Assembly (NCBI GenBank): GCA_017165825.1
Contig: CM029387.1
Coordinates: 12,454,798-12,518,797 of the forward strand
Reading direction: 5' to 3'
DNA: 64,000 bases
Source of the DNA: Hepsetus odoe
Taxonomy: Eukaryota; Chordata; Actinopteri; Characiformes; Hepsetidae
Shown here: positions 1 to 10,790 of the stretch, piece by piece
How the letters are laid out: each line of letters starts with the position of its first letter
Numbering within the stretch: position 1 is the first letter of the stretch
Position numbers and translations under genes: made by a program
The notes under the pieces: model-generated
Databases searched by the model: none
What the model was told of the DNA's origin: nothing
What the model saw: only the letters and a program-made list of their open reading frames with translations

Positions 1-511
1 TTAGACTTAGGCCTTCTCACGGTCCACCTTCCTGCCTTGTCTACCACCTATATTTCAAGGCATCCACCCATCCAGGCCCCCACTTAAAAGTGTTTTTTCA
101 CAGATGTGTCCCCTATTTTATGAGTGCAGCTCCCTAAGCAGAGCTGTAATTCTTTCCTACTGGATGTTTCCTGGGGGGCTTCTGGGGTCAGATTCTAGGT
201 CAACAAACTCTGTGACCTCAGGAATGTGAGGCACTGTGAGACAGGGACAAAAGTAAAGGGATTTTTACTAAATGACCAGCCACAGCCACATCCAGGGCCG
301 CTGGCGGTGGTGAGGGGTATCCCAACATCCCAATCATAGGGATAGCCTCTTGTACCTGGTATAGAGTACCCATAGTCCTGACCGACAGTGTTCACCTGAA
401 TCATGTTTTTCTCATCTAACCTGGAGCTGCTTCCCATGGGCTCACCACCTGTAGGAGGGGCCAAAGAGGTCGGGTGCAGTGTGAGCTGGGCGGTGGCCGA
501 AGACGGGAGCC
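1..511. other. Left flank, probably including LINE 5' UTR
   Basis: I see no recognisable gene here. The GC-rich stretch after about 430 leads without a visible break into the LINE reading frame and is probably that element's 5' untranslated region. The open frame on the minus strand at 195-464 has no family features that I recognise. Confidence 0.3.
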
Positions 512-2665
512 TTGGCGGTCCGATCCTCGGCGGCAGAAGCTGGCTCTAGGGACGTGGTGGGGAAGGAGCCTGAGCTAGTGCGTGAGGTTGAGAAGTTCCG
601 GCTAGATATAGTTGGACTCACCTCGACATACAGCTTGGACTCTGGAACCAGTCTCCTTGAGAGGGGCTGGACTCTCTTCTACTCTGGAGTTGCCACCGGT
701 GAGAGGCGCCGAGCAGGTGTGGGCATACTTATTGCCCCCCGGCTCGGGGCCTGTACATTGGGGTTTACATCAGTGGATGAGAGGGTGGCCTCCCTCCGCC
801 TTCGGGTTGGGGGACGGGTCCTTAGTGTTGCTTGCGCTTATGCGCCAAACAGCAGTCTGGACTACCCACCCTTTCTGGGGTCTCTGGAGGGGGCGCTTGA
901 GAGCGTCCCTGCTGGGGACTCCATCATTCTGCTGGGGGACTTCAATGCTCACGTGGGCAATGACAGTGAGACCTGGAAGGGCGTGATTGGGATGAATGCC
1001 CCCCCCAATCTGAACCAGAGTGGTGTTTTGTTATTGGACTTTTGTGCTCGTCAGGGATTGTCCATAACGAACACCATGTTCAGGCATAAGGATGTCCACA
1101 TGTGCACCTGGCACCAGGACACCCTAGGTCACAGTTTGATGATCGACTTTGTAGTCGTGTCATCGGACTTGCGGCCACATGTCTTGGACACTCGGGTGAA
1201 GAGAGGGGCGGAGCTGTCAACTGATCATCACCTGGTGGTGAGTTGGCTTTGTTGGTGGGGGAGGATGCCGGTCAGGCCTAGTAGACCCAAACGTATTGTG
1301 AGTGTCTGCTGGGAACATCTGGCAGAGTCCCCTGTCAGGACGAGCTTCAACTCCCACCTCCGGCAAAGCTTTAACCATGTCCTGGGGGAGGTGGGGGACA
1401 TTGAGTCCAAATGGACTATGGCGGCTGACCGGAGCTGTGGCCATAAGGTGGTCGGTGCCTGTCGCGGTGGCAATCTGAGAACCCGTTGGTGGACACCGGG
1501 GGTGAGGGAGGCCATCAAGCTGAAGAAGGAGTCCTACTGGGCCTTTTTGGCCAGTGGGGCTCTGGAGGCAGCTGATAGGTACCGGCAGGCCAAGCAGAAT
1601 GCAGCTTTGGTGGTTGCTGACGCAAAAACTCGGGCGTGGGAGGAGTTTGGTAAGGCCATGGAGAAAGACTTCCAGACGGCTTCGAGGAGATTCTGGTCCA
1701 CCATCCGGCGTCTCAGAAGGGGAAAGCAGTGCACGGTCAACACAGTGTATAGTGGGGATGGTGTGCTGCTGACCTCGACTCGGGATGTTGTGGGTCGGTG
1801 GGGGGAATACTTCGAAGACCTCCTTAATTCCACCAACATGCCTTCTGATGAGGAAGCAGAGCCTGGGGACATAGAGGTGGATTCTTCCATCTCTGGGGCT
1901 GAGGTTGCCGAGGTGGTCAAAAAGCTCCTCGGTGGCAGGGCTCCAGGGGTGGATGAGATCCGCCCGGAGTTCCTCAAGGCTCTGGATGTTGTAGGACTGT
2001 CATGGCTGACACGCCTGTGCAACATCGCATGGACATCGGGGACGGTGCCTCTGGATTGGCAAACCGGGGTGGTGGTCCCCCTCTTTAAAAAAGGGGACCG
2101 GAGGGTGTGTTCCAACTATAGAGGGATCACACTTCTCAGCCTCCCGGGGAAAGTCTATTCAGGGGTCCTGGAAAGGAGGGTCCGTCGGATAGTCGAACCT
2201 CGGATTCAGGAGGAGCAGTGTGGTTTTCGTCCAGGTCGCGGAACAGTGGACCAGCTCTACACCCTTGGCAGGGTCCTGGAGGGTGCATGGGAGTTTGCCC
2301 AACCAGTCTACATGTGCTTTGTGGACTTGGAGAAGGCATTCGACCGTGTCCCTCGGGGAGTCCTGTGGGGGGTACTCCGGGAGTATGGGGTATCGGATTC
2401 CCTGTTAAGGGCTGTCCGGTCCCTGTACAATCGGTGTCAGAGCTTGGTCCGCATTGCCGGCAGTAAGTCGAACCTTTCCGGTGACACTTGGATGTCTCAC
2501 TGTCTGTGTCATGGGCAGCCTTCTTTGCTGATGTCCCGCTTTCTGTGTCGCGGGTGGCATTCTTTGCCGATGTTCCACTTTCCATGTCGCTGGCGGCCTT
2601 CTTTGCCGATGTCCCACTTTCTGTGTCACGGGTGGCCTTCTTTGCCGATGTCCTGTGTTGAATGA
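512..2665 (+). pseudogene. I/Nimb-like LINE endonuclease-RT ORF, 3'-truncated
   Basis: This is the ORF of a non-LTR retrotransposon. Homology to the family starts near 545 (GKEPELVREVE). The nominal start at 512 is a TTG, so the true start is unclear. The N-terminal part is an APE-type endonuclease, with ILLGDFNAHVGND near residue 140 and STDHHLVVSW near residue 240. A long linker follows, then the first RT blocks: APGVDEIRPEFLK, NYRGITLLSLPGK, QCGFRPGRGTVDQL and FVDLEKAFDRVPRG. Family homology stops near 2483, just before the GLRQG and FADD blocks, so the catalytic aspartate pair is absent. The frame then reads through about 60 codons of minisatellite to a stop. It is open over 717 codons but cannot encode a working RT. 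Family members run several hundred residues longer. The clade is tentative; the element itself is certain. Confidence 0.85.
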
Positions 2666-2773
2666 TGCAAGGGGCATTTCCACCGTCTTCCCGCGTTGAG
2701 TGGCGCAGGGGGCATTTTCCGCCATCTTCCCGCTTTGAATGATGCAGGGGGCATTCTCCGCCATCCTCCCACT
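2482..2773. repeat. 39-bp minisatellite, two subtypes
   Basis: Units starting ttctttgccgatgtcc recur exactly every 39 bp at 2521, 2560, 2599 and 2638, with a diverged unit before them from about 2482. Three further units starting ttgaatgatgcagg lie at 2658, 2696 and 2735, spaced 38-39 bp. The two subtypes align through a shared core (ttct..gcc..., ccc.cttt) and differ in the other half, so they look like one array with a subtype switch. The array begins exactly where LINE homology ends. Confidence 0.85.
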
Positions 2774-2939
2774 TTCCGGCGCGTGAGCGGGAAAAGACAT
2801 GTGGCTTAATACATCCAGGCACCGCTGGGTCTTCGTGGCTATGGAAGCAAGCCTCTGAAGAAGAAACTCATACCAGTCCGTGCCTAGCTCGGGCCTTCAC
2901 TGCAGTACATTAAGAGAGGGAGGTGAGGGAGGCTCACGC

Positions 2940-3840
2940 AAAGGAGCATCTCAGCCTGTACAACCTTATCAGGATTTGTGAAGGTAGCAGCCTTCATCAC
3001 CCCCTCTGGGCATTGTCCGGGCATTGGGCATTATCCGGATGACATACTCATTTACAGTTAAAAGGTAGCAAAACATGTCACCAATGTCAGGCAAGTTCTC
3101 TTAGACTGGTCCAGAACTTACTGCCTTAAAAACAAAAAAAGGCAGGTGAAGCAGCGGTTAGAAACCAGTGCTGTAGCTCCCAGACCTCAAACTTCCTTTT
3201 ATAGTGAAGGTTGATGCCTCTGATGTTGTAATTGGGGCAGCATTTTCCCAGTGCTCAAGCATTGACCACAAGCTCCACTCTTGCCTGACCCCAGCGGAGA
3301 GGACCTACGATGTAGGTGACTGAGAGAGTCAAATCTGACAGAGAAACCAAGAGAGTCAAATCTGCACTGGAGGAGTGGATTCACCAGGCTCAAAGAACAC
3401 CAAACCTATTGCCCCTTTCCCTCCAGTGGGGGCCATTGACCAAAGAGCATGATCCAGAGTCTATTTTAGCTCCTTCTTGAGTCCTTGCCCCAATTCAATA
3501 GCCCACATGTCACCCCAACCAACATCTCTTAGACTGGTCCATAACTTCAGCACTGTGGCCACACCCCTTACCGCCTTAACAGAAAAAAGAGCAAGGCATT
3601 TCCAGTGGACCCCTGATGCATAGGATGTTGGATGGCTCTATGTACTGACCAGATGTTCTCCTATGGGACACATATCCACTTTTACTTCCCTTCCAGGGGT
3701 GACCTGCCTGCTAGAATTCATGCATCAACAATATTGGTCCAGTACTGTCGTGCTCATGGTCCCACCTGGCCATAGATTTTATTACTGGTCTTAATTACAG
3801 GGTAATCCTGTTTGTTGACTGATTGTCCAAGGCATGGGGT
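2940..3840 (+). mobile_element. Ty3/gypsy pol remnant, rearranged
   Basis: Short, mostly frame-disrupted blocks of a Ty3/gypsy polymerase lie on the plus strand. An RT block reading YNLIRI is near 2958, DDILIYS near 3039, an RNase H block VKVDASDV followed by LTPAERTYDVGD at 3200-3330, an RT thumb-type block NFSTVATPLTALT near 3545, and an integrase block WSHLAIDFITGL near 3755. The thumb block should precede the RNase H block but follows it, so the copy is internally rearranged. No LTRs were recognised. It is non-coding debris. Confidence 0.65.
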
Positions 3841-3924
3841 CAGGGTCAGGCCTAGATCTTTTAGATTGAGAGGGCTACAGCCCAGAGGAGCATTCATGGG
3901 TCCCAAAAGTTACCGGCTAAATGG

Positions 3925-4012
3925 TATTCAATTTTCAATTCAATTTATTCTTGTATAGCGCCTTTCACAACCGAGTTGCCCCAAGGCACAATGTGTCACC
4001 CAAAGGCTCAGC
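3925..4012 (-). mobile_element. L2-type LINE 3' tail fragment
   Basis: The sequence attcttgtatagcgcctttc after a tcaatt-rich tail matches the 3' end of the large L2 element at 7190-7260, same orientation. Only about 85 bp survive, an extreme 5' truncation. Confidence 0.75.
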
Positions 4013-4227
4013 TGTACCTTTATTGTGCTACTGCTGATTGCTGATTGTGGTCAGCTGTGGCTCTGCACCTCCTCCTCCTTCATTTGTAAATAAGTCTAAT
4101 AAAATCTGAAAATTATTACTACTAACAGTATTTAAAGGTATCACAAGGAGTTGCCAGTGATGTGAATTTTGCATGGAGAGTTTCACCTGCTATAGAGCAG
4201 TAAATTGAAAAGGTGGAAACAAGGGTG

Positions 4228-4263
4228 TCCTTCAGGTCCTTCAGGTCCTTCAGGTCCTTCACA
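4228..4263. repeat. 9-bp tandem repeat
   Basis: Three to four direct copies of tccttcagg. Confidence 0.9.
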
Positions 4264-4870
4264 CCTGACAATTTTCTGAAATATATTGATCAGGTGCTAA
4301 AGACTCCTGCTCTTGAAGTTATTGCTGTGCCTTTTTAATGTAGAATGGAGCTGGGTCTGCACTATTCTTCCTGAAGTCAAAGATTTCCTGAGTTTTATTG
4401 GTGTTCAGTATTAGGTTGAATATTGAACTCCATGCTAACAATTTGAGAATCTCTATGTATGCAGACTTGTTCCCTTATGAAATGTATCCAAACACCATGG
4501 TATCATTGGCAAATGATGATAAAGGGCAATCTCAACATGCAGCATTGTGGTGAGCCAGTGCTGAGTGAGCGAACAGAGGTGAAGTGGGGGCCAAATATTA
4601 CTGTCTGTGGGCAGCTGGTGAAAAAGTTATTTATCTAGGTGCAGGAGAATGAGGAGAAACCCAAGTTGTTTTCTGACCAAGATATCCGGAATGATAGTAT
4701 TAGGGTATGTATTAGATGGAGCTAAATACAGTCAAATATAGTCCTTACATAGATTCTACTGTTTTCCAGGTAGCTTAGATTGATAGAGAGCTGTGACCAG
4801 GGTGTCCGCAGTGTACTGATTTGGACGGTGGACAAACAGGTGCCTGTCAAAAGTAGGAGAAAGACAGGAT
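4260..4870 (-). mobile_element. Decayed Rex1-related LINE fragment
   Basis: Read on the minus strand, this has scattered RT blocks like those of the Rex1 copy at 12.7-13.1 kb: a SLSTGSPQ block (compare LSTGAPQG), a degraded active-site region reading ANDTMVFG, then NTNKT and a C-terminal KKAQ-like block. There are many stops and frameshifts. The assignment rests on block order and spacing only. Confidence 0.4.
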
Positions 4871-4904
4871 TTCATTGTTTAGGCATTCTATAGCAGCTTT
4901 ACTA

Positions 4905-6022
4905 GTGAACAGGAATACTGGTGAGCCTTTCATGCCAGTTAACAGCGACCACCATCAGTACTGTTAGCAAACATGGTAAGGGTGGAAATTGGGCTACTGT
5001 TGGCCAAAGGAGAAGAAGAGGAGGAGGAAGGCATGTCTGGAGGCAGGAGGAGAGAAGGAAGGGTAGGAGAGTGGAAATAAGGGTAGGAAATTTGAATGTT
5101 GGCAGCATGACTGATTAAGGTGGAAAATTAGCTGATATGATGGAGAGAAAGAGGGCTGATGGAAGGGTAATAAGGTCAGGTTTGCTGGAAGTGGTTTTAA
5201 ATTGTTATACCATGGAGTGGATGGAAGGAGAAATGTGGTAGGTGGTATCCTGAAGGAAGAGTATGTCAAAAGTGTTTATTTTAAGTAGAGGGAAGAGCAC
5301 AGGGTGACACAGAAGAGTGGAGAAAGATGCACACAAGTAGATTATATCCTTTGCAGGATGGTCAGAATGACCTTGGAGGTCAAGAAGAGGAAGAAAGTGA
5401 GGAGTAGACAGGAAAGTAGACAATAGTACTTGGCAAAGGCTAAAGATAAGGTGTATGGAAACTTGTATGAGATGTTGGACAGTAAGGAGGGAAAAAAGGA
5501 CCTATACTGATTAGCTAGACAGAGAAACAGACCTGGGAAAGATGTGCTGCAGGTTAGGGCCATAAAGGTGAGCAGAGCGTGCTATGCAGATGAAAAGAAT
5601 ACTCTGAGGGGCTGATGAAAGAAGAGAATGAGGGAGAGAAGACCGGATGATGTGAGGACCCTGAACTAGGAAGTGCAGCAATATAGCAAGATGGAAGTAA
5701 GGGCAGCGATAAAGAGGATAAAAAATGGAAAGGCTGTTGGTCCAGATATTCTGGTGGAAGCATGGAGGTGTTTAGTGGAGTGTCTAACCAGATTGTTTAA
5801 CACAACTTTGGAAAAGGAGAGGATGCCTGAGGAGTGGAGATGAAGTGTACTGGTACCAATTTTCAAGAATAAGGGTGAGCTTTAGTAACTATAGAGGGAT
5901 AAAGTTGATCAGCCATAGCATGAAGTTATGGGAAAGAGTAGTGGAGGCTATGTTAAGAAAAAAGGTGATGATTAGTGAGCAGCACTATGGATTCATTTTG
6001 CAAAAGAGCACATCAGCTGTAC
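4905..6022 (+). mobile_element. RTE-like LINE copy 1, degraded
   Basis: This is one of six copies of the same LINE in the window. The 5' part has the purine-rich leader and a frame with VGNLNVGSMTD (4921-5118). Later blocks include a KAVGP-like motif near 5720 and YRGIKLISHSMKLWERVVEA (5890-5950). The reading frame is broken many times. It ends at a SINE and lacks everything after the first RT blocks. Confidence 0.75.
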
Positions 6023-6200
6023 TACAGTGACAACTTGTCATTGCAAAACACAGCACACAGTAAACACAACAAAATGCAGCTTCTGCATTTAACCCATACA
6101 CACACGTGCAGCAGGGGGCAGCTTTTGAAAGTGCCCAAGGAGCAGTGATGGGAATGGTACCTTGCTCAAGGGTACCTTGGGGCATTTATTAGTCACTTGC
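6023..6200 (-). mobile_element. tRNA-derived SINE (family 1)
   Basis: It has the body shared by the family-1 copies: gcatttaacccatacacac, then cagcttttgaaagtgccc and gtaccttgctcaagggtacc. The tRNA-like head is missing. It truncates the RTE copy to its left. Confidence 0.7.
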
Positions 6201-6732
6201 TCCTTCAATATCAAAACCACTTTTTTGATGAACTCATTATGCTTAATTTGAAGTGCTGTTCCTTCTGTCCCTATCACCACACTTTTAGTTTTCAACCTAA
6301 CTTTTGCTCCTGCAGTACATCTGAGCAATTCTTCCTCTAACCTCTCCTGGCTTTTGTCATAAATCACATTACAGAGATATTCCAATATTGGCTCTCATGC
6401 CCTTGGAATCTGTGCTGAAATAAATTTTCCTCATAGGTTCATTATTTCCTGAACTTTTTTTTAAATCTTTCCTAACTAGTACACATTTGCTTCCTTTCCT
6501 AGTGTCACGCTCATATATGCACTAACTGACATCTCGTCCACATGGGTGCCATCACCCATACACCATCAAGTTACACCAAATCAAATCAAAGAATTTCTCC
6601 CTAATAAATTTATTAGAGTTTGCTCTGGGACTTGCTGATCCAAGATAAGCGGTGCGAGAGGAAACAGAAACGCGGCAAGCGTGCTGGGGTCCGGGCTCAG
6701 CTAAAAGCTAACTAGGTCCAGGTTATGGGAAA

Positions 6733-7185
6733 GTGATCCTCGCCAGTGTTCGCTCCCTGGATAATAAATTGGACTGTATACGGCTCCAGCTGACAACTCA
6801 GCGTGAGTACAGAGACTGCTGTGTTTTTGTTTTTACGGAGGCTCAGTCAGATGCTGGACTGTGTTTACACAAACATGGCCGGCGCGTACAGAGCGGAGAC
6901 CCGCCCCCACCTTGGACACTCAGACCACATCTCTGTTCTGCTGATCCCAGCGTACAGACCCATCGTCAGGCGTGTGAGGCCCACCCTGAAGCAGGCAAAG
7001 ACCTGGCCCACAGGAGCCATCTCTGCTCTTCAGGACTGCTTTGAACGCACCGACTGGGACATTTAAAGGGAGGCTGCAACCTACGGTGACTCCATCAACC
7101 TGGAGGAGTACACAGCTTCAGTGACTGGCTACATCAGCAAGTGCATTAAGGATGTTACTGTCTCCAAGTTCATCATCACACGACT
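6733..7185 (+). pseudogene. Rex1 endonuclease region, partial
   Basis: Two overlapping frames (6733-7044 and 6803-7066) together give the start and end of a Rex1 APE-type endonuclease. The first carries SVRSLDNKLD, the second LGHSDHISVLL and FERTDWDI. The middle of the domain, including the catalytic glutamate region after VFTE, is missing. It runs into the L2 insertion near 7188. Confidence 0.7.
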
Positions 7186-7700
7186 AAACTTCAATTTCAA
7201 TTTCAATTTCAATTTATTCTTGTATAGCGCCTTTTACAACAAAGTTGCCCCAAGGCACTTTACATTGATGGTCGATGATGGAACAGGTTAAAGTAATAGA
7301 TGTTAAAGCCGGACGACTACGGAGGAGCGGAACCAAAAACTCCACTATGTGGAGAAAAAAACCTCTGAGGGTCCAAGGTCAACCGGCTACCCAACCCCCT
7401 TGGGTATACTAACAGTACAGAGTTAGTTTGGTTTTAAACTCCAGGATCAGTGAGGAGTCCCAAGTTGCTTCCAGGTACCAATGAGCCGCCAGGGTCCCTT
7501 GGCGCATCAGATGCATCACACAGACCAGATGGTAGCTCGGCATTGGACTCAGGTGATGACCACAACGGGCCCCCCCGGACATGTGGGGAGAGAAATGGAA
7601 TGAGGGGGTCAGTAATGAGCAGGATCCAGTAGTGACAGACACAGAAATGAAACAGTGCGATGGCATGTACAGCAGCACCAGCGACATTACTAGTGGTGCA

Positions 7701-10673
7701 CTATGGTGATTGGTGCGGGTAAGCTAAACTAAAGAAGTAAGTCTTCAGCCGTGATTTAAAGACCGAGACTGAATCGGCATCCCGTACAGAAGCAGGCAAG
7801 CTGTTCCACAATCTAGGGGCCCTGTAACTGAAGGCTCGTGCTCCTATACATTTATTTATGCGAGGGACAATTAGGAGATCTTTATTCTGGGATCTAAGTG
7901 GGCGGTTAGGTGTATAGGTATTAAGCAGTTCGGTTAGGTATATTGGGGCAAGACCTTTAAGTGCCTTGTAGGTTAAGAGGAGGACCTTGAAGTCAGCCCT
8001 GTACCTAACAGGAAGCCAGTGAAGCGAGGAGAGTATGGGAGTTATGTGGTCGTACTTCCTGCTCCTGCTAACAATCCTAGCGGCTGTGTTCTGAATGCGC
8101 TGTAGGGTGCTTAATGTGCCCTGAGAGCTTCCAGAAAGTAGGGCATTACAGTAATCTAATCTACTGTATACAAATGCATGTACTACTTTCGCCGTGTCTT
8201 CCATTGACAGAAAGCGCCGTAGTTTGGCAATGTTCCGAAGGTGCAGGAAGCATGTCTTCGCAACTGCATTAACATGGGGATTAAATGAAAGATTTGAATC
8301 GAAAATAACACCAAGGTTACGTGCCAGAGTACTAACTGAAAACTTCAACCCTGCATCCCGGATATGCGAAATGAAGTTGGCCCTGTCTACATCACTACTA
8401 CAAAACAAGAGCAGCTCAGTTTTTTCGGGGTTTAGTGAGAGGAAGTTGTTATTCATCCAATCCCTAATATCACTGAGGCAGCTAATTAAAGTGCCGGTTG
8501 ATGCTTTATCACATGATTTAAAAGATAAGTATAGCTGAGTGTCATCAGCGTAAGAGTGGTAACTAACATTATGCTTCCGTATAATAGTGCTTAGTGGGAG
8601 CATGTAGAGGGAGAAGAGCACTGGGCCCAACACCGACCCTTGTGGGACTCCATAGTTAACTAGTGACATAGGTGAGGGGGTGCCATAATCATCCATTTGG
8701 ATGAAGTAGTAACGGTTTGTGAGATAGGAGTTGAACCATTTAAGGGCTGTTCCGGTAATGCCGACAGTGGAGTGAAGCCTATTTACTAAAATGGAGTGAT
8801 CTACCGTGTCGAACGCAGCACTAAGATCTAACAGAACAAGAACAGTAATGTTTCCTGCATCACTCGAGACCATTATATCATTCACCACTCTAGTTAGAGC
8901 AGTTTCTGTGCTATGGCCAAGCCGGAAACCTGATTGGAATTTATCTAAGAGGTTATGCGTGTCTAGATATGACTGCAGTTGTCTCGCAACTAGTTTTTCT
9001 AGAATCTTAGAGAGAAACGGGACATTAGAGATAGGTCTATAATTACTTGGTGAGTGAGGGTCCAAGTTAGGTTTTTTAAGCTGTGGTCTAACCACTGCTG
9101 TTTTAAACTGATTGGGGACTACACCTGAGGTCAAGGATGCATTCATGATATCAAGTATAGGTGTTGATAGTACTCCTAAGGATTCCTTCAGGAGCTTGGT
9201 TGGAATGGGATCTAACCGACAGGTCGTGGAGTTTGCTTTGGCTATAACAGAAATTAGCTCAGAGTTATCGATGAGATTAAAATCACTAAAATATTGTGAG
9301 CACTGTTCAGCTAATGGATTAATTTGAGGGCTAATAGGGCACATTTGGAGCCTAATGTTGTTAATTTTATCATTAAAAAACTTAAGAAACCTATCGTTAG
9401 TAATACTACATGCTGGCCTTTTATCAGTTTTGTCTGTTAGCTGAGCGAGTGTCTGAAATAAATAGCGGGGGTTATGCTTGTTGTTTTCAATAAGCTTTGA
9501 ATAGTACTCAGTGCGAGCACTATATAGAGCTTTCTTATATTGTTTTAGTTTAGCAGACCATAGAGCCTGAGAGGCTTGGAGACCTGTTGTCTTCCATCTG
9601 CGTTCTAGCTTACGGCACTCCCGCTTAGCAGCCCGTGTGTGATCATTGAACCAGGGAGAGTGCCTGATAGTTCTGACCTTCTTTGTCTTAATTGGGGCGA
9701 CCTGATCAAGGATCTGCCCAACTACTGTATTGTACATGTCGGTGATGTCATTAACAGTTTTGTTACAGGTGAAATCTATCTCTGTTACGGCCTCCATAAA
9801 CTGAACACATTTAGCCCTGTTTAGGTGTCGTGTTGTACTAGTCCGTTCACTGAGGTACGGTGGAGACATATTAATCTCAAACGTGATTAAAGAATGGTCG
9901 GAAAAAAGTTTATTTAAGGAGTGGACCAGTACAGTATCAATGTCAAGTCCATACGAGATAATTAGATCTAACGTGTGTCCTTGTACATGGGTAGGTCTTG
10001 ATATATGCTGGGTGCAACCGACAGAATCGAGGAGCGTTAGGAAGCTTTTGGCACCTGCATCCGTCTCTGTATCAACATGTATGTTAAAGTCACCTAACAT
10101 CACGAATCTAGTAAACCTAACAACCAAGTCAGAGAGCAGATTGCCAAATTCATTGATAAAGGCAGCATATGGTCCTGGAGGTCTATAAACTAATAGGATA
10201 TGGAGCGCTAAATCAGACCTAATGCTTAGCAGCATCACTTCGAATGTGTGGAAGCTCTCAGTAGTTTTTGAATCAACCTTAAATGATTCATCAAAAATTG
10301 CAGCCAGGCCTCCACCACGTCCTACTGAGCGTGATTTATGCAGGTATGAGAACCCATCCGGGGAGGCTTCCACTAAGGGGATGGTGTCAGTGGGTCTAAG
10401 CCAAGTTTCAGTCAGTAGACAGATATCTGACTTTGTGTCGAGTACCATCTCATTAATAAGCACTGCCTTGTTTCCTAAGGAGCGAACATTCAGCAGTGAA
10501 CATTTGATTTTAGTCGGACGCTGTGTTTTATTTGTTTTTATGATGGGTACTGGGAGCAGGTTACCAGCGCAGGAGCCCCTAGATTGGCATCTATGCTGCT
10601 TCCTTATCGTACTAAGAATAGATATTCTCTGGTAATGATGAGAGGAGCCTGGTTCTAAGCTAATGTGTGACAT
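7701..10673 (-). CDS. L2-type LINE ORF2: endonuclease-reverse transcriptase
   Basis: This 990-aa ORF is intact. ORF2 proteins of this group nick target DNA and reverse-transcribe their own RNA at the nick. The endonuclease occupies about residues 58-290, with LLTETWL, YRPPGPY, LGDFNIHVD and SDHSLITF. The RT occupies about residues 490-760, with NYRPISNVPFLSKILEK, FQSGFRLGHSTETAL, LLDLSAAFDTVDH, GVPQGSVLGPVLF and the active site YADDTQLYL. A conserved C-terminal region follows (YSRLDYCNALLSG, LHWLPVRYRADFK, RLWNSLPASVRDAD). No stop or frameshift is visible, and all catalytic motifs I know for the family are present. Length and domain order fit full-length L2/CR1 ORF2. ORF1 lies upstream on the same strand. 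Transcription is not shown by the sequence. Confidence 0.9.
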   Translation of the reverse strand: MSHISLEPGSSHHYQRISILSTIRKQHRCQSRGSCAGNLLPVPIIKTNKTQRPTKIKCSLLNVRSLGNKAVLINEMVLDTKSDICLLTETWLRPTDTIPLVEASPDGFSYLHKSRSVGRGGGLAAIFDESFKVDSKTTESFHTFEVMLLSIRSDLALHILLVYRPPGPYAAFINEFGNLLSDLVVRFTRFVMLGDFNIHVDTETDAGAKSFLTLLDSVGCTQHISRPTHVQGHTLDLIISYGLDIDTVLVHSLNKLFSDHSLITFEINMSPPYLSERTSTTRHLNRAKCVQFMEAVTEIDFTCNKTVNDITDMYNTVVGQILDQVAPIKTKKVRTIRHSPWFNDHTRAAKRECRKLERRWKTTGLQASQALWSAKLKQYKKALYSARTEYYSKLIENNKHNPRYLFQTLAQLTDKTDKRPACSITNDRFLKFFNDKINNIRLQMCPISPQINPLAEQCSQYFSDFNLIDNSELISVIAKANSTTCRLDPIPTKLLKESLGVLSTPILDIMNASLTSGVVPNQFKTAVVRPQLKKPNLDPHSPSNYRPISNVPFLSKILEKLVARQLQSYLDTHNLLDKFQSGFRLGHSTETALTRVVNDIMVSSDAGNITVLVLLDLSAAFDTVDHSILVNRLHSTVGITGTALKWFNSYLTNRYYFIQMDDYGTPSPMSLVNYGVPQGSVLGPVLFSLYMLPLSTIIRKHNVSYHSYADDTQLYLSFKSCDKASTGTLISCLSDIRDWMNNNFLSLNPEKTELLLFCSSDVDRANFISHIRDAGLKFSVSTLARNLGVIFDSNLSFNPHVNAVAKTCFLHLRNIAKLRRFLSMEDTAKVVHAFVYSRLDYCNALLSGSSQGTLSTLQRIQNTAARIVSRSRKYDHITPILSSLHWLPVRYRADFKVLLLTYKALKGLAPIYLTELLNTYTPNRPLRSQNKDLLIVPRINKCIGARAFSYRAPRLWNSLPASVRDADSVSVFKSRLKTYFFSLAYPHQSP

Positions 10674-10790
10674 AGGGGATGCCGTGTTATAAGGAACCTG
10701 GGTTTCTGCCAGGAGTGTACTGGTAGTGGGATAATAGCCAGCGTGTGATTTAAGATCACAGGACTGCGACCTGGGTGGTGCTCTAAAGAG

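Noticed and set aside
2482..2773. Regular repeats considered as a CRISPR-like array
   Set aside because: The units are contiguous tandem 39-bp repeats with no unique spacers, and the genome is a vertebrate.
1534..2822. Long minus-strand ORFs (for example 193 and 228 aa) opposite the first LINE
   Set aside because: They are shadows of the sense LINE frame and the minisatellite; their composition follows the opposite strand and no family motifs are present.
6089..6385. 98-aa minus-strand frame
   Set aside because: Half of it is SINE body; the rest (6190-6385) has no motif I can place. Possibly another repeat, but not supportable as a gene.
8194..10635. Plus-strand ORFs of 60-137 aa opposite the L2 ORF2
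   Set aside because: They are antisense frames of an intact coding sequence with clear RT motifs on the other strand.
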